Assembly (NCBI GenBank): GCA_015065135.1
Contig: SVQY01000004.1
Span: forward strand, 32,158 to 96,157
Source of the DNA: Oscillospiraceae bacterium
GTDB lineage: Bacteria; Bacillota; Clostridia; Oscillospirales; CAG-272
Reading direction: 5' to 3'
Length of the DNA stretch: 64,000 nucleotides
Part shown: positions 16,279 through 25,177 of the stretch, piece after piece
Layout: every line of letters begins with the position of its first letter
Position numbering within the stretch: position 1 is the first letter of the stretch
Position numbers and translations under genes: made by a program
Notes under the pieces: generated by a model
The model's database searches: none
The model's input: the letters and a program-made list of their open reading frames with translations, nothing else
What the model was told of the DNA's origin: nothing

Positions 16279-17976
16279 ATGAACGTGAAAAAAACCGAAC
16301 GCATCTACCCCGAGGTAAATTCCTTTAAGGATCTGGTCAAGGTCTGCGCCGACCGCGGCGACAAGGTGGCCTTTACCTACCCCGTGGGCAAAAATTACGA
16401 GACCCTTTCCTACGGCGATTTTGCCGCTCGCGTGACCGCCGTTGCCGCCGGTCTGCAGAAGCTGGAGCTTGCCGGCAAGCGCATTGCCGTGATCGGCGAG
16501 ACCTCCACCAGCTGGGTCGCTTCCTATTTCGCCACCATCGTTTCCGGCAGCGTCATCGTTCCTATGGACAAGGAGCTGGCCATCGAGGAGATCGAGGGCT
16601 TCCTTGCCGGCGTAGAGGCCGAGGCCATCTTCTACGCAGGCTCCTTTAACGAGAAGATCGCCCACGCCATCGAGGAGCATCCCTCCCTGCGCGTGTTCAT
16701 TCCCTTTGCCCCCGCCGAAGGCGTTGAGAGCGAGAAGATCGTGCCGTTCTCCAAGCTCGTTGAGCTGGGCGAGGCAGAGGTCGCAAACGGCTATGAGCTG
16801 CCCGACCGCGATGCCAAAGACCTGGCCGTGATGCTCTTCACCTCGGGCACCACCGGCACCAGCAAATGCGTGATGCTCTGCGAGCACAACATCATCGCCA
16901 CCGCCAATGCCGCCTGCGCATCGGTCAACTTCAGCGACCAGGACCGCACCCTATCGGTGCTGCCCCTGCATCACACCTACGAGATGACCATTATGGTGGC
17001 CAGCCTGACCTACGGCATTATGGTCGGCATCAATGACAGCCTGCGCAATCTGATGCGCAATATCAACACCATCAAGCCCACCGCGCTGGTGCTGGTGCCC
17101 TTGTTTGTCAACACCATCTACAAGCGCATCTGGGATAGTGCCAAAAAGAAGGGCAAGGATAAGCTGCTGCGCCGCATGATCCCCGTTTCCAATGCCATGA
17201 TGAAGGTGGGCATCGATATGCGCCGCAAGCTCTTCAAGTCGGTGCTGGAGGCCTTTGGCGGCGACCTGCAGAAGATCATCTGCGGCGGCGCACCTCTGAA
17301 CCCCGAAATGGTCAAGAATTTCTATGCCTTTGGAATCCAGATCTGCGAGGGCTACGGTATTACCGAGTGCTCCCCCCTCATTTCGGTCTCCCCCTACTTC
17401 GCACAGCGCCGCGGCTCGGTTGGCCCTGCCGTACCCTGCTGCGAGGCACGCATTGCCGATGCCACCCCCGGCGACAAGGGCTTTGACGAGGGCGAGATCC
17501 AGGTCGAGGGCGAGAACGTGATGCTGGGCTACTACAACAACGACGAGGCCAATGCCGGCGCCTTCACCGAGGACGGCTGGTACCGCACCGGCGACGTGGG
17601 CTATATGGATGCCGACGGTTATATCTATATCACCGGCCGTCTCAAGTCGGTCATTGTGCTGGAGAACGGCAAGAACGTATTCCCCGAGGAGATCGAGGAG
17701 TATCTGGAGGAGATCGAGGAAATCGCCGAGTGCGTGGTCGTCGGCCGCAAGGGCGAGGACGGCGAGACCGTAAACCTCACCGCCGTGGTCTACCCCAACC
17801 GCGATCTGTTCCCCGAGGGCACCGCCGACGAGGAGATCCACAAGGCTATCTATGCCAAGATCCAGGCGCTGAACAAGAAGGTCGCCTCCTTCAAGAAGAT
17901 CAAGGATCTGGAACTGCGTGCCGAGGAGTTTGAAAAGACCACCAGCCGCAAGATCAAGCGCCATCTGGTCAAATAA
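16279..17976 (+). CDS. AMP-forming long-chain acyl-CoA synthetase (AMP-binding)
   Basis: A 565-residue ANL-superfamily enzyme. The P-loop TSGTTGTSK is at 188-196, YGITECSPL is the adenine motif, and GWYRTGDVGYMDADGYIYITGR with KNVFPEEIE forms the hinge and C-terminal lid. The C-terminal catalytic lysine sits in the TTSRKIKRH tail. Homologues activate fatty acids to acyl-AMP and then acyl-CoA, or in some anaerobes acyl-ACP. The gene stands alone between two terminators, with tandem promoters and possible MarR-type operators, as expected for a fatty-acid or lipid response gene. No other beta-oxidation genes are near. The chain length used cannot be told. Confidence 0.88.
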   Translation: MNVKKTERIYPEVNSFKDLVKVCADRGDKVAFTYPVGKNYETLSYGDFAARVTAVAAGLQKLELAGKRIAVIGETSTSWVASYFATIVSGSVIVPMDKELAIEEIEGFLAGVEAEAIFYAGSFNEKIAHAIEEHPSLRVFIPFAPAEGVESEKIVPFSKLVELGEAEVANGYELPDRDAKDLAVMLFTSGTTGTSKCVMLCEHNIIATANAACASVNFSDQDRTLSVLPLHHTYEMTIMVASLTYGIMVGINDSLRNLMRNINTIKPTALVLVPLFVNTIYKRIWDSAKKKGKDKLLRRMIPVSNAMMKVGIDMRRKLFKSVLEAFGGDLQKIICGGAPLNPEMVKNFYAFGIQICEGYGITECSPLISVSPYFAQRRGSVGPAVPCCEARIADATPGDKGFDEGEIQVEGENVMLGYYNNDEANAGAFTEDGWYRTGDVGYMDADGYIYITGRLKSVIVLENGKNVFPEEIEEYLEEIEEIAECVVVGRKGEDGETVNLTAVVYPNRDLFPEGTADEEIHKAIYAKIQALNKKVASFKKIKDLELRAEEFEKTTSRKIKRHLVK

Positions 17977-17990
17977 TTGAGAAAACGCAC

Positions 17991-18028
17991 GGGCTCCGTG
18001 CGGCAAATGCCGCGCGGAGCCCTTTTTT
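17991..18028 (+). terminator. acyl-CoA synthetase terminator
   Basis: GGGCTCCGTGCGGC pairs with GCCGCGCGGAGCCC across AAAT, then T6. The rest of the 17977-18372 gap, apart from the promoter at 18314, shows nothing recognisable. Confidence 0.85.
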
Positions 18029-18313
18029 CGCGCCAAAATCAGTGATTTCTCGCCGTCCGCGGCTCTCTCCCCACTCGAACCGCAGAATCCGCGCCTATGG
18101 CTGTTTTTGCGCCGTGCTCGCTATCATGCCGCAAGGGGAGGGAACGCACCCGCGCCGCGCTCCTTCTCGCAGTTCGGCCAGCAGAACGCCCTCGCAGCGT
18201 CAAAATCCGCGCCACAGACGATTTTCTTGTATTTGACCGGCGATACCTCTCCCAAGCCCCAAACGGGCAAAAACGCCCTTTTTGTAGCCTTGCAGGCCAT
18301 CGCAAAATTCCAC

Positions 18314-18342
18314 TTTACAAACCACCCACACCGTGCTACAAT
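18314..18342 (+). promoter_or_regulatory. promoter of the glycerophosphodiesterase gene
   Basis: TTTACA (18314-18319), 17 bases, TACAAT (18337-18342), with GTGC before the -10. Confidence 0.7.
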
Positions 18343-18372
18343 AAAAGCAACACTTCAGCAAGGAGGCATCTT

Positions 18373-19140
18373 ATGTATCGCAACACCAACTGCCGTCTGC
18401 AGGCCCACCGCGGCGTTTGCACCGAGGCACCCGAAAACACCATGGCCGCCTTTCGTCTTGCCGTGGCGCAGGGCTATGACATCATTGAATTTGATCCCAA
18501 GATGACCAGGGATAACGTCTGCATCATTCTCCACGACCGCACGCTGAACCGCACGGGGCGCGTGGCAGGGGAAAGCTTTGCCGAGGAGACGAAGATCGCC
18601 GACCTCACCTTTGCCGAGCTTGCCGACATCGACGTTGGCGGCTGGTTTGACGCGAAGTATATCGGGGAGCATATCCCCACCCTATCCCAGGCGCTTGACT
18701 ATATGAAAAGCGTGGGAATGGAGGCAAAAATCGACAACGTGATCGAAAAATTCACACCCGAGCAGCAGGAGATCCTCTTTGACGTGATCGAAAAGCACGG
18801 CGGCTGCGTGGGCATCACCTGCAAGGGACTGGATATGCTGCGCCGCTACGCCGCGCGCTTTCCCGCAGCACCCCTTCATTATGACGGCGACCTCTCGAAG
18901 GACGTTCTGGACGAGCTGGCCGAATTCGGCAAGGGGCATAAGGTGACCGTCTGGATCCGCCAGGATAACAAGCGCACCGCATGGTGCAAGGTAGCCCCCG
19001 TCAACCGGGAGCTTTCCGATCTGGTACACGGCTATGGCTTTTTGCTGGGCGTCTGGATCCTCGGCAACGATGAGGAGATGGCGGATGCCCTGCAGTACGA
19101 TGCGGATATTGTGGAGACCACCGGCGGTGTAAAGCCCTGA
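18373..19140 (+). CDS. glycerophosphodiester phosphodiesterase family protein
   Basis: A 255-residue TIM-barrel enzyme of the GDPD family. It hydrolyses glycerophosphodiesters from phospholipid turnover to glycerol-3-phosphate and an alcohol. The catalytic and metal residues lie in AHRGVCTEAPENT (His12 and the PEN motif), in IEFDPKMTRDN (Glu39, Asp41) and in LHDRTLNRTG (His54). There is no signal peptide, so it is cytoplasmic. The start is the ATG at 18373 after AAGGAGG; the same frame is open upstream, but those codons precede the promoter. It has its own promoter and terminator. Confidence 0.88.
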   Translation: MYRNTNCRLQAHRGVCTEAPENTMAAFRLAVAQGYDIIEFDPKMTRDNVCIILHDRTLNRTGRVAGESFAEETKIADLTFAELADIDVGGWFDAKYIGEHIPTLSQALDYMKSVGMEAKIDNVIEKFTPEQQEILFDVIEKHGGCVGITCKGLDMLRRYAARFPAAPLHYDGDLSKDVLDELAEFGKGHKVTVWIRQDNKRTAWCKVAPVNRELSDLVHGYGFLLGVWILGNDEEMADALQYDADIVETTGGVKP

Positions 19141-19152
19141 TGAGTGAAAATG

Positions 19153-19198
19153 AAAAGAAAGAGGGGAGCCTTTTGCAAAAGGCTCCCCTCTTTCTTTT
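19153..19198. terminator. 46-bp perfect palindrome terminator
   Basis: A 23-base arm starting AAAAGAAAGAGGGGAGCC is perfectly mirrored around TTTTG|CAAAA. It follows the glycerophosphodiesterase stop by 12 bases. Confidence 0.8.
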
Positions 19199-19469
19199 TG
19201 CTCGCGCCCGGATGAAAACGAATTCACGAGCGCCCTCGCGAAAGCCCTTTGAGCAAAAAGGGCGCGAACGGTATGAGAAAACCGGGGTTTTGGGCTCGAT
19301 GCAGGCCTTTGACCGCGTGGCAGCTCGCGGCGCGGCAAAATTCACCGCCGATCGCCGAAAAACGCACACGTATCGCGATTTTGCGCAAATTTTTGAAGCT
19401 TCCCGGGGGACGGCGCTGATTTATGCTTTTGCACACGTTGTAGGCATCATGCACTTGTGCACATCCGTG

Positions 19470-19500
19470 AAAAAAGGCAGGGAACATCCCTGCCTTTTTT
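19470..19500. terminator. bidirectional hairpin terminator
   Basis: GGCAGGGA-aca-TCCCTGCC, flanked by A6 and T6. It could end nifJ transcripts from the right or any unknown transcript from the left. Confidence 0.75.
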
Positions 19501-19605
19501 CTTCCTTAAAACCTTCTATTCGCCGCACAAAACGGCTGCGAAGATCTTAATTCTGTATTGGTCGTGCATTTTTGATCTGACCAAAATATGCCCGTGCTTT
19601 TTACA

Positions 19606-19711
19606 AAGCTTTTGTCCTCGCCTCAAAGAAATATCCCGTTTTCGCTTGGCGAAATGCGAGCGTTAGCCCGCAAGGGATATTTCCAGCGGCGGAAATGCGG
19701 TGTAAAAGCTT
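19606..19711. repeat. 106-bp palindromic element downstream of nifJ
   Basis: The ends are AAGCTTTT and AAAAGCTT. An inner stem GAAATATCCC (19628-19637) / GGGATATTTC (19674-19683) encloses a small TTCGC-ttg-GCGAA hairpin. It resembles a miniature inverted-repeat element or a structured 3' region of the nifJ mRNA. No second copy was seen in this window. Confidence 0.55.
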
Positions 19712-19731
19712 ATCTGTTTTTTAGCGCCGCG

Positions 19732-22700
19732 TTATTCGTACAGCTTGCCCATCTTCTGCAGTCTCTCAAAGCGAGCCTTAGCGTTCTCCTCAGCCTTGAC
19801 GAAGAGGTCCTTAGCGCGCTCCGGGAAGGTGCTGACAAGACGTGCATAGCGAGCCTCGTTGGCGATGAATGCCTGGTAATCGCCGGTGGGATCCTTGCTG
19901 TCGATGATCAGCTTGTTGTTCTCCAGAGTGGGGTTGTAGCGGAACATATTCCAGTAGCCTGCCTCAACAGCCTTCTTCATCTCCAGCTGGCAGTTCTGCA
20001 TGCCGCCCTTCTTGATGCCGTGCATCTCGCAGGGAGCGTAGCCGATGATCAGAGAAGGACCGTGGTAAGCCTCAGCCTCAGTCAGAGCCTTGAGCAGCTG
20101 GTTCATATCAGCGCCCATAGCGACCTGTGCCACGTAAACGTAGCCGTAGGACATGGCGATCTCAGCAAGGTTCTTCTTGCCGATGGCCTTACCTGCAGCA
20201 GCGAACTGTGCAACCTGGCCGATGTTGGAGGCCTTGGATGCCTGACCGCCGGTGTTGGAGTACACCTCGGTATCGAATACCATCACGTTGACGTCCTCAC
20301 CGGAAGCCAGCACGTGGTCCAGACCGCCGAAGCCGATGTCGTATGCCCAACCGTCACCACCGAAGATCCAGACGGACTTCTTGGAGAGGTAATCCTTCTC
20401 GGCGAGGATCGCGGGAGCCACAGGGCAGCCCTCGGCAGCAGCCTTCTCCAGCTCTGCGATCAGAGCCTTGGTAGCAGCCTCGTTTGCCTTGCCGTCGTCC
20501 TTGGTGTCAAGGTAGGTCTTTGCAGCAGCCTTGAATGCGTCGGAGGCCTTGTCGGAGTTCATCATATCCTCGACCTTGGCGATCAGCTTTGCGCGGATAG
20601 CCTTCTGGCCGAGAGCCATGCCCAGACCGTGCTCGGCGTTGTCCTCAAACAGGGAGTTTGCCCAAGCGGGACCCTTGCCGGATTCCTTGTTGACGGTGTA
20701 GGGAGTAGCAGGTGCGGAGCCGCCCCAGATGGAGGAACAGCCGGTCGCGTTGGAGATATACATTCTCTCACCAAACAGCTGGGTGATGATGCGTGCGTAA
20801 GAGGTCTCGGCACAGCCTGCGCAGGAGCCGGAGAACTCAAGCAGGGGCTGCTTGAACTGAGAGCCCTTGACGGTTGCGTTGATCAGCTCGGGCTTCTCGG
20901 AAACGTTTGCAACGGCATAGTTCCAAGCCTCCTGCTGGTCAGCCTGGCTGGCCTGCGTGGTCATCATGAGGGCGTAGTCCTTAGGATCGGCCTTCACACC
21001 TGCAGCGGCAGCCTTCTTATCCACGTTAGCGTTCACGGGGCAAGCCTTGACACACAGGGTACAACCCATGCAGTCCAGAGGAGACACAGCCACGGTGAAC
21101 TTGTAGTTGGTCTTGAGAACGGGCTTAGCGGCGAACTTGGTGGAAGCGGGAGCCTTTGCAGCCTCCTCCTCGGTCATCGCGTAAGGACGGATGGTGGCGT
21201 GAGGGCAGACAAAGGAGCAGTTGTTACACTGAATGCACTTGTCGGGGTTCCAGGTAGGAACGTAAACGGCCACGCCGCGCTTCTCGTAGGCGGTAGAGCC
21301 CTGGGGGAAGGTACCGTCGGCGTAGGGCATAAAGGCGGAAACAGGCAGGCTGTCACCGTCCATCTTGGAAACGGGGGTCACCACGTTGTTCACGAAGTCG
21401 ACCAGCTCTGCACGGGTACCGGTAGCGGGAGCTACGGCAGCATCGGCGCCGGCATTGGCCCAATCGGCAGGAACAGCGACCTCAACGTAAGCGGAGGCAC
21501 CCATCTCGATGGCCTTGTGGTTCTGCGCAACGACCTCCTCACCGAACTTGGAGTAGGACTTGGTTGCCATATACTTCATCTTCTCAATGGCCTTGTCGAT
21601 GGGCATGACCTTTGCGAGAGAGAAGAAGGCAGACTGAAGAACAGTGTTCTTTACCTTGGGGTTACCGACCTGCTCCTTGGCAATGGAGGTAGCATCGATG
21701 ATATAGAACTTCACGTTGTTCTGCGCGATATAAGCCTTCACGGAGTTGGGCAGGTTCTTGGAAAGATCCTCTGCGCTCCAACGGCAGTCCAGCAGGAAGG
21801 TACCGCCGGGCTTTACGTCCTGCACGATCTTGTAGCCCTTCAGAATGTAGGACACGTTGTGGCAGGCGACGAAATCAGCCTTGTTGATATAGTAAGGAGC
21901 CTTGATCTTGGTGTCACCGAAGCGCAGGTGGGAGATGGTGATACCCGAGGTCTTCTTGGAGTCATACTGGAAGTATGCCTGAATGAACTTGTCGGTGTTG
22001 TCACCGATGATCTTGATGGAGTTCTTGTTTGCACCAACGGTACCGTCGCCGCCGAGACCCCAGAACTTGCAGGCGATGGTGTCTGCGGGAGCGGTGTCGG
22101 GAGCGGGCTTCTCAGCGAGAGACAGGCCGGTCACGTCGTCCACGATGCCAACGGTGAAGTTGTGCTTGGGCGCGTCTGCAGCCAGGTTCTCGTAGATAGC
22201 GAATACAGAAGCGGGGGTGGTATCCTTGGAGCCGAGGCCGTAACGACCGCCGACGACCTTCAGGCTGCGGCCGGTGTGAGCCAGAGCGGCAACAACGTCA
22301 AGGTAGAGAGGCTCGCCCAGCGCGCCGGGCTCCTTGGTGCGGTCAAGCACGGCAACCTTCTTGGCGGTTGCGGGAATGGCCTCAGCCAGCTTGTCAGCGC
22401 AGAAGGGACGGTACAGGCGGACCTTTACAAGGCCGACCTTCTCGCCTGCGGCTACCATGTAGTCGATGACCTCCTCGATCACGTCACAGACAGAGCCCAT
22501 TGCGATGATCACGCGCTCTGCCTCGGGATGACCGTAGTAGTTGAACAGCTTGTAATCGGTGCCGAGCTTTGCGTTCACCTTGTCCATGTACTCCTCCACG
22601 ATAGCGGGGAATGCATTGTAGTAGGTGTTGCAGGCCTCACGGTGCTGGAAGAAGATGTCACCGTTCTCGGCAGAGCCGCGGAGCACGGGATGCTCAGGGT

Positions 22701-23352
22701 TGATGGCGCGCTCACGGAAGGCCTTGATAGCATCCATATCCACCATCTCGGCCAGATCCTTGTAGTCCCAGGCCTCGATCTTCTGCACCTCGTGGGAGGT
22801 ACGGAAGCCGTCGAAGAAGTTCAGGACCGGAACGCGACCCTTGATGGTTGCAAGATGAGCAACGGCACCCAGGTCCATGATCTCCTGCTGGTTGGTCTCA
22901 GCCATCATGGCGTAGCCGGTCTGACGGCAAGCGTAGACGTCGGAGTGATCGCCAAAGATGTTCAGTGCGTGAGAAGCAACGCAACGGGCAGAAACGTGGA
23001 TAACGCTGGGGAGCAGCTCACCGGCGATCTTATACATATTGGGGATCATCAGAAGAAGACCCTGAGATGCGGTGTAGGTGGTGGTCAGTGCGCCGGCGGC
23101 AAGAGAGCCGTGCACGGCACCTGCGGCGCCTGCCTCGGACTGCATCTCGACCATCTGCACGCGCTCGCCCATAATGTTACGGGCAGGCTCGCCGAAAATG
23201 TTCTTATCGGCGGCAGACCAGGTGTCGGTCACCTCAGCCATGGGGCTGGAGGGGGTAATGGGGTAGATGGCAGCAACCTCGGTGAACGCATAGGAAACGT
23301 GCGCAGCCGCGGTGTTACCGTCCATGGAAATCTTTCTTCTTTCGATTGCCAT
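19732..23352 (-). CDS. nifJ: pyruvate:ferredoxin (flavodoxin) oxidoreductase, single-chain
   Basis: A 1206-residue homodimeric PFOR in one chain, full length for the family. It converts pyruvate and CoA to acetyl-CoA, CO2 and reduced ferredoxin, the central step of anaerobic energy metabolism. The order is: the N-terminal pyrimidine-binding domain (AAHVSYAFTEVAAIYPITPSSPMAE), the gamma domain, a ferredoxin domain with two 4Fe-4S motifs (CIQCNNCSFVCP and CMGCTLCVKACP), then the TPP domain with SGSCAGCAE and GGDGWAYDIGFGG. The codons are strongly biased, so it is highly expressed. It has its own promoter at 23444-23472. The full-length antisense frame is a composition artefact. Confidence 0.97.
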   Translation of the reverse strand: MAIERRKISMDGNTAAAHVSYAFTEVAAIYPITPSSPMAEVTDTWSAADKNIFGEPARNIMGERVQMVEMQSEAGAAGAVHGSLAAGALTTTYTASQGLLLMIPNMYKIAGELLPSVIHVSARCVASHALNIFGDHSDVYACRQTGYAMMAETNQQEIMDLGAVAHLATIKGRVPVLNFFDGFRTSHEVQKIEAWDYKDLAEMVDMDAIKAFRERAINPEHPVLRGSAENGDIFFQHREACNTYYNAFPAIVEEYMDKVNAKLGTDYKLFNYYGHPEAERVIIAMGSVCDVIEEVIDYMVAAGEKVGLVKVRLYRPFCADKLAEAIPATAKKVAVLDRTKEPGALGEPLYLDVVAALAHTGRSLKVVGGRYGLGSKDTTPASVFAIYENLAADAPKHNFTVGIVDDVTGLSLAEKPAPDTAPADTIACKFWGLGGDGTVGANKNSIKIIGDNTDKFIQAYFQYDSKKTSGITISHLRFGDTKIKAPYYINKADFVACHNVSYILKGYKIVQDVKPGGTFLLDCRWSAEDLSKNLPNSVKAYIAQNNVKFYIIDATSIAKEQVGNPKVKNTVLQSAFFSLAKVMPIDKAIEKMKYMATKSYSKFGEEVVAQNHKAIEMGASAYVEVAVPADWANAGADAAVAPATGTRAELVDFVNNVVTPVSKMDGDSLPVSAFMPYADGTFPQGSTAYEKRGVAVYVPTWNPDKCIQCNNCSFVCPHATIRPYAMTEEEAAKAPASTKFAAKPVLKTNYKFTVAVSPLDCMGCTLCVKACPVNANVDKKAAAAGVKADPKDYALMMTTQASQADQQEAWNYAVANVSEKPELINATVKGSQFKQPLLEFSGSCAGCAETSYARIITQLFGERMYISNATGCSSIWGGSAPATPYTVNKESGKGPAWANSLFEDNAEHGLGMALGQKAIRAKLIAKVEDMMNSDKASDAFKAAAKTYLDTKDDGKANEAATKALIAELEKAAAEGCPVAPAILAEKDYLSKKSVWIFGGDGWAYDIGFGGLDHVLASGEDVNVMVFDTEVYSNTGGQASKASNIGQVAQFAAAGKAIGKKNLAEIAMSYGYVYVAQVAMGADMNQLLKALTEAEAYHGPSLIIGYAPCEMHGIKKGGMQNCQLEMKKAVEAGYWNMFRYNPTLENNKLIIDSKDPTGDYQAFIANEARYARLVSTFPERAKDLFVKAEENAKARFERLQKMGKLYE

Positions 23353-23443
23353 TTTGAAAAGTCCTCCCTTTTATATTGAATAAAATATTGTTGTAGAAAT
23401 CACCGCGTAGCCTGCGGCGGATGAACATAATCCATCACCTTAT

Positions 23444-23472
23444 ATCATAACACTTTCGGCGCAAAAAGTAAA
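23444..23472 (-). promoter_or_regulatory. nifJ promoter
   Basis: On the minus strand TTTACT (23472-23467), 17 bases, TATGAT (23449-23444). This gives a leader of about 85 bases with AGGGAGG before the ATG. In the 23353-23794 gap the other content is the dispersed repeat and a terminator. Confidence 0.65.
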
Positions 23473-23610
23473 GACCTATTCGTCACATTTTTAACGACTT
23501 TTCTCCTATTTAAACAGAAAAATGATGGATAGAGAGGCGCGCTTTGCATAAACGGCCGCTTTATTCACAAAAACATACATTTTCCGCGTCCCCGACAGCC
23601 TGCAAACTCC

Positions 23611-23740
23611 GCAATCGCTTTTCTTTTGGCTGATAGAGGCGCAAAAGAAAAGCTCACAAAAGAAAACGCCGTTTTGCGGGGCTCCGCGCCCCACACCCGC
23701 GCCGCCTTTTGAAAAAGGCGGGCGAAAACTTTCACACGGG
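23611..23740 (-). repeat. dispersed intergenic repeat, copy A
   Basis: About 130 bp. Read on the minus strand it runs CCCGTG, then CGCCCGCCTTTTT with AAAAGGCGG, a GTGTGGGGCGCG...CCCCGC hairpin, GCGTTTTCTTTTG, and ends AAAAGAAAAGCGATTGC. It matches copy B at 39487-39613 almost base for base over its first 80 bases. It has no coding capacity. Confidence 0.8.
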
Positions 23741-23753
23741 GCGGGCGTTTGAA

Positions 23754-23794
23754 AACAAAAGGCGCATCGGCTGATCGCCGATGCGCCTTTTGTT
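23754..23794. terminator. terminator after the small RHH-like gene
   Basis: GGCGCATCGGC-tgatc-GCCGATGCGCC, flanked by AACAAAA and TTTTGTT. It directly abuts the stop codon of the gene ending at 23795. Confidence 0.85.
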
Positions 23795-24007
23795 TTACTC
23801 CTCCTCGGGGAGGTAGGGGGTAAGATCCACCTTAGCGAGCTGCTCCTTTGTAAAGCGGCCCTTGCTGCGCTCAAAATACTGCACGCTGTTGCGGACAAGC
23901 AGTAGCATCTGATTGTTCAGCGTGCGGTGCTCAGCCTCGCAAAGACAGAGCAGCTGCCGCAGCAGATCCTCCGACATATGCACGGTAAATTCGGGTTGCT
24001 TTTTCAT
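23795..24007 (-). CDS. small Arc/ribbon-helix-helix-like protein
   Basis: A 70-residue protein. A short beta-strand-like segment (EFTVHMSEDLLRQL, 6-19) and two helices (LLCLCEAEHRTLNNQMLLLVRNSVQYFE, 19-46) have the pattern of Arc-type ribbon-helix-helix DNA-binding proteins, including the small-residue turn before the second helix. An acidic tail ends in PEEE. The ATG follows GGAGAAA. It is the last gene of the leftward run and 18 bases after the 362-residue protein gene, so it is probably cotranscribed with it. The target is unknown. A toxin-antitoxin role is not supported: no toxin gene is near. Confidence 0.65.
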   Translation of the reverse strand: MKKQPEFTVHMSEDLLRQLLCLCEAEHRTLNNQMLLLVRNSVQYFERSKGRFTKEQLAKVDLTPYLPEEE

Positions 24008-24025
24008 GTTTTTCTCCTTTGCCGA

Positions 24026-25114
24026 TCAATAGCTTGGCGCATCCAGATACCATTCGCCGTTCTCCAGCACGAAGGTAAAGGTCTTGGTCGTCCGCTCGTT
24101 TTCCTTGCCGACGGGGTAACGCTCTACAGAGAGTCTTACCGTCTTTTTCTTGCTGCCGCGCTGGATCGCCATCGTGTCAAAATCATAGACCCAGTCGGTC
24201 AGCTCATAGCCGTTGTCCTGGTTGAACTTTACCAGATAGACCTCACCGATCTCGGTGTTCTCGTAATCCATATAACGGGGATAAAGCGTGCCGCCCGGTC
24301 GCTCGGAGACCGTCACACCGGTGAGAATGCCCTCGTTGATGGCCGTCATCATATCGGCGGAATAGATCTTGGCTGCCGCTGCCTTGATGTCATCCACATA
24401 AAGAAAGCCGCAGCTCTCCTTGACGTAATCGTAATAGGGCTCGTCCTTTTCGGTGTAAATAAACAGGGAATCAATGTCAAAATCCGCAAGATCGTAGTAG
24501 TAATAGGTGGTCTCGGTCTTGAGATTTTCGGCAAGATAAGCATTGGGGGTCTCTCCCTCACGCGCCTTCTCCTCGCGTACGGCAAAGCGATAGTAGCTAT
24601 CGTCGTCCGGCTTGGCAGAAAGCGTTACGTTATGCTCAAAATCGTAAAAAATGCCCTCGTCCTCTCCGGGCGGAATGAAATACATCCAGGGGTGATAGGC
24701 CACGATGTCGCCGAATTCCTCGGTCTCCACCACAAAGCCGGAAATATTCTTTTCGGTCCGCCCCTCGCCCTCGCCGTAGGCATCCTTAAAGGAAAAGCCG
24801 TTTGAGTAGACGCGCTCGTAGGTGGGCAGGCCCTCACCCCACAGGATCTCGTTGATCGCGGGGGCGCTTGTAAGCAGCTGGATATACCGCTCGCGCACGG
24901 TAGCAAGCTCGGGCGCGCGGTTATTCTGCACCGCGCTGACGATCAGCACCGTTGCCAGAATGGCCAGCACCAGCACCACAGAAACCACCGCGGCGATCAC
25001 TCTCTTGCGGTTGGCGGCAGACATGCGGCGTTTTCCTGTTTTTTTCGCCCCGTTGACGGGTTTTTTTGTTACGGTCTCCTCTGCGGCGAGGAGCTCCCTC
25101 TTGTTTTCTTCCAT
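24026..25114 (-). CDS. membrane-anchored extracytoplasmic protein, unknown function
   Basis: A 362-residue protein. A basic cytoplasmic N-terminus (1-45, KKTGKRRMSAANRKR) precedes one transmembrane helix (about 47-67). The rest is an extracytoplasmic domain of about 290 residues, rich in Tyr, Glu and Asp, with no family I recognise. The C-terminal FTFVLENGEWYLDAPSY is like the end of NTF2/SnoaL-type or DUF4878-like domains. I choose the ATG at 25114 because AAAGGAG precedes it; nine codons upstream the frame has another ATG without a ribosome site. It lies 63 bases after the metallo-beta-lactamase gene on the same strand. Confidence 0.7.
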   Translation of the reverse strand: MEENKRELLAAEETVTKKPVNGAKKTGKRRMSAANRKRVIAAVVSVVLVLAILATVLIVSAVQNNRAPELATVRERYIQLLTSAPAINEILWGEGLPTYERVYSNGFSFKDAYGEGEGRTEKNISGFVVETEEFGDIVAYHPWMYFIPPGEDEGIFYDFEHNVTLSAKPDDDSYYRFAVREEKAREGETPNAYLAENLKTETTYYYYDLADFDIDSLFIYTEKDEPYYDYVKESCGFLYVDDIKAAAAKIYSADMMTAINEGILTGVTVSERPGGTLYPRYMDYENTEIGEVYLVKFNQDNGYELTDWVYDFDTMAIQRGSKKKTVRLSVERYPVGKENERTTKTFTFVLENGEWYLDAPSY

Positions 25115-25177
25115 CTGTTTCTCCTTTGCGGGGAATAGCACACCCCGGGCGTAAAAGACCGCCCGGGGATGTCAGGA

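Larger units (their letters stand above)
19199..19731. other. non-coding stretch between the glycerophosphodiesterase gene and nifJ
   Basis: No gene is visible. It holds a hairpin terminator at 19470-19500 and a palindromic element at 19606-19711. The first 260 bases show no motif I recognise. Confidence 0.6.

Noticed and set aside
19588..23379. A 1263-codon plus-strand frame that lies opposite nifJ along its whole length
   Set aside because: It is the mirror of strongly biased codons in nifJ. The product is full of Val, Gly, Leu and His in a pattern of no family, and there is no ribosome site. The nifJ frame has all expected motifs.
23795..25114. Toxin-antitoxin pair (RHH-like protein and the 362-residue protein)
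   Set aside because: The larger protein is membrane-anchored and extracytoplasmic, which fits no known toxin.
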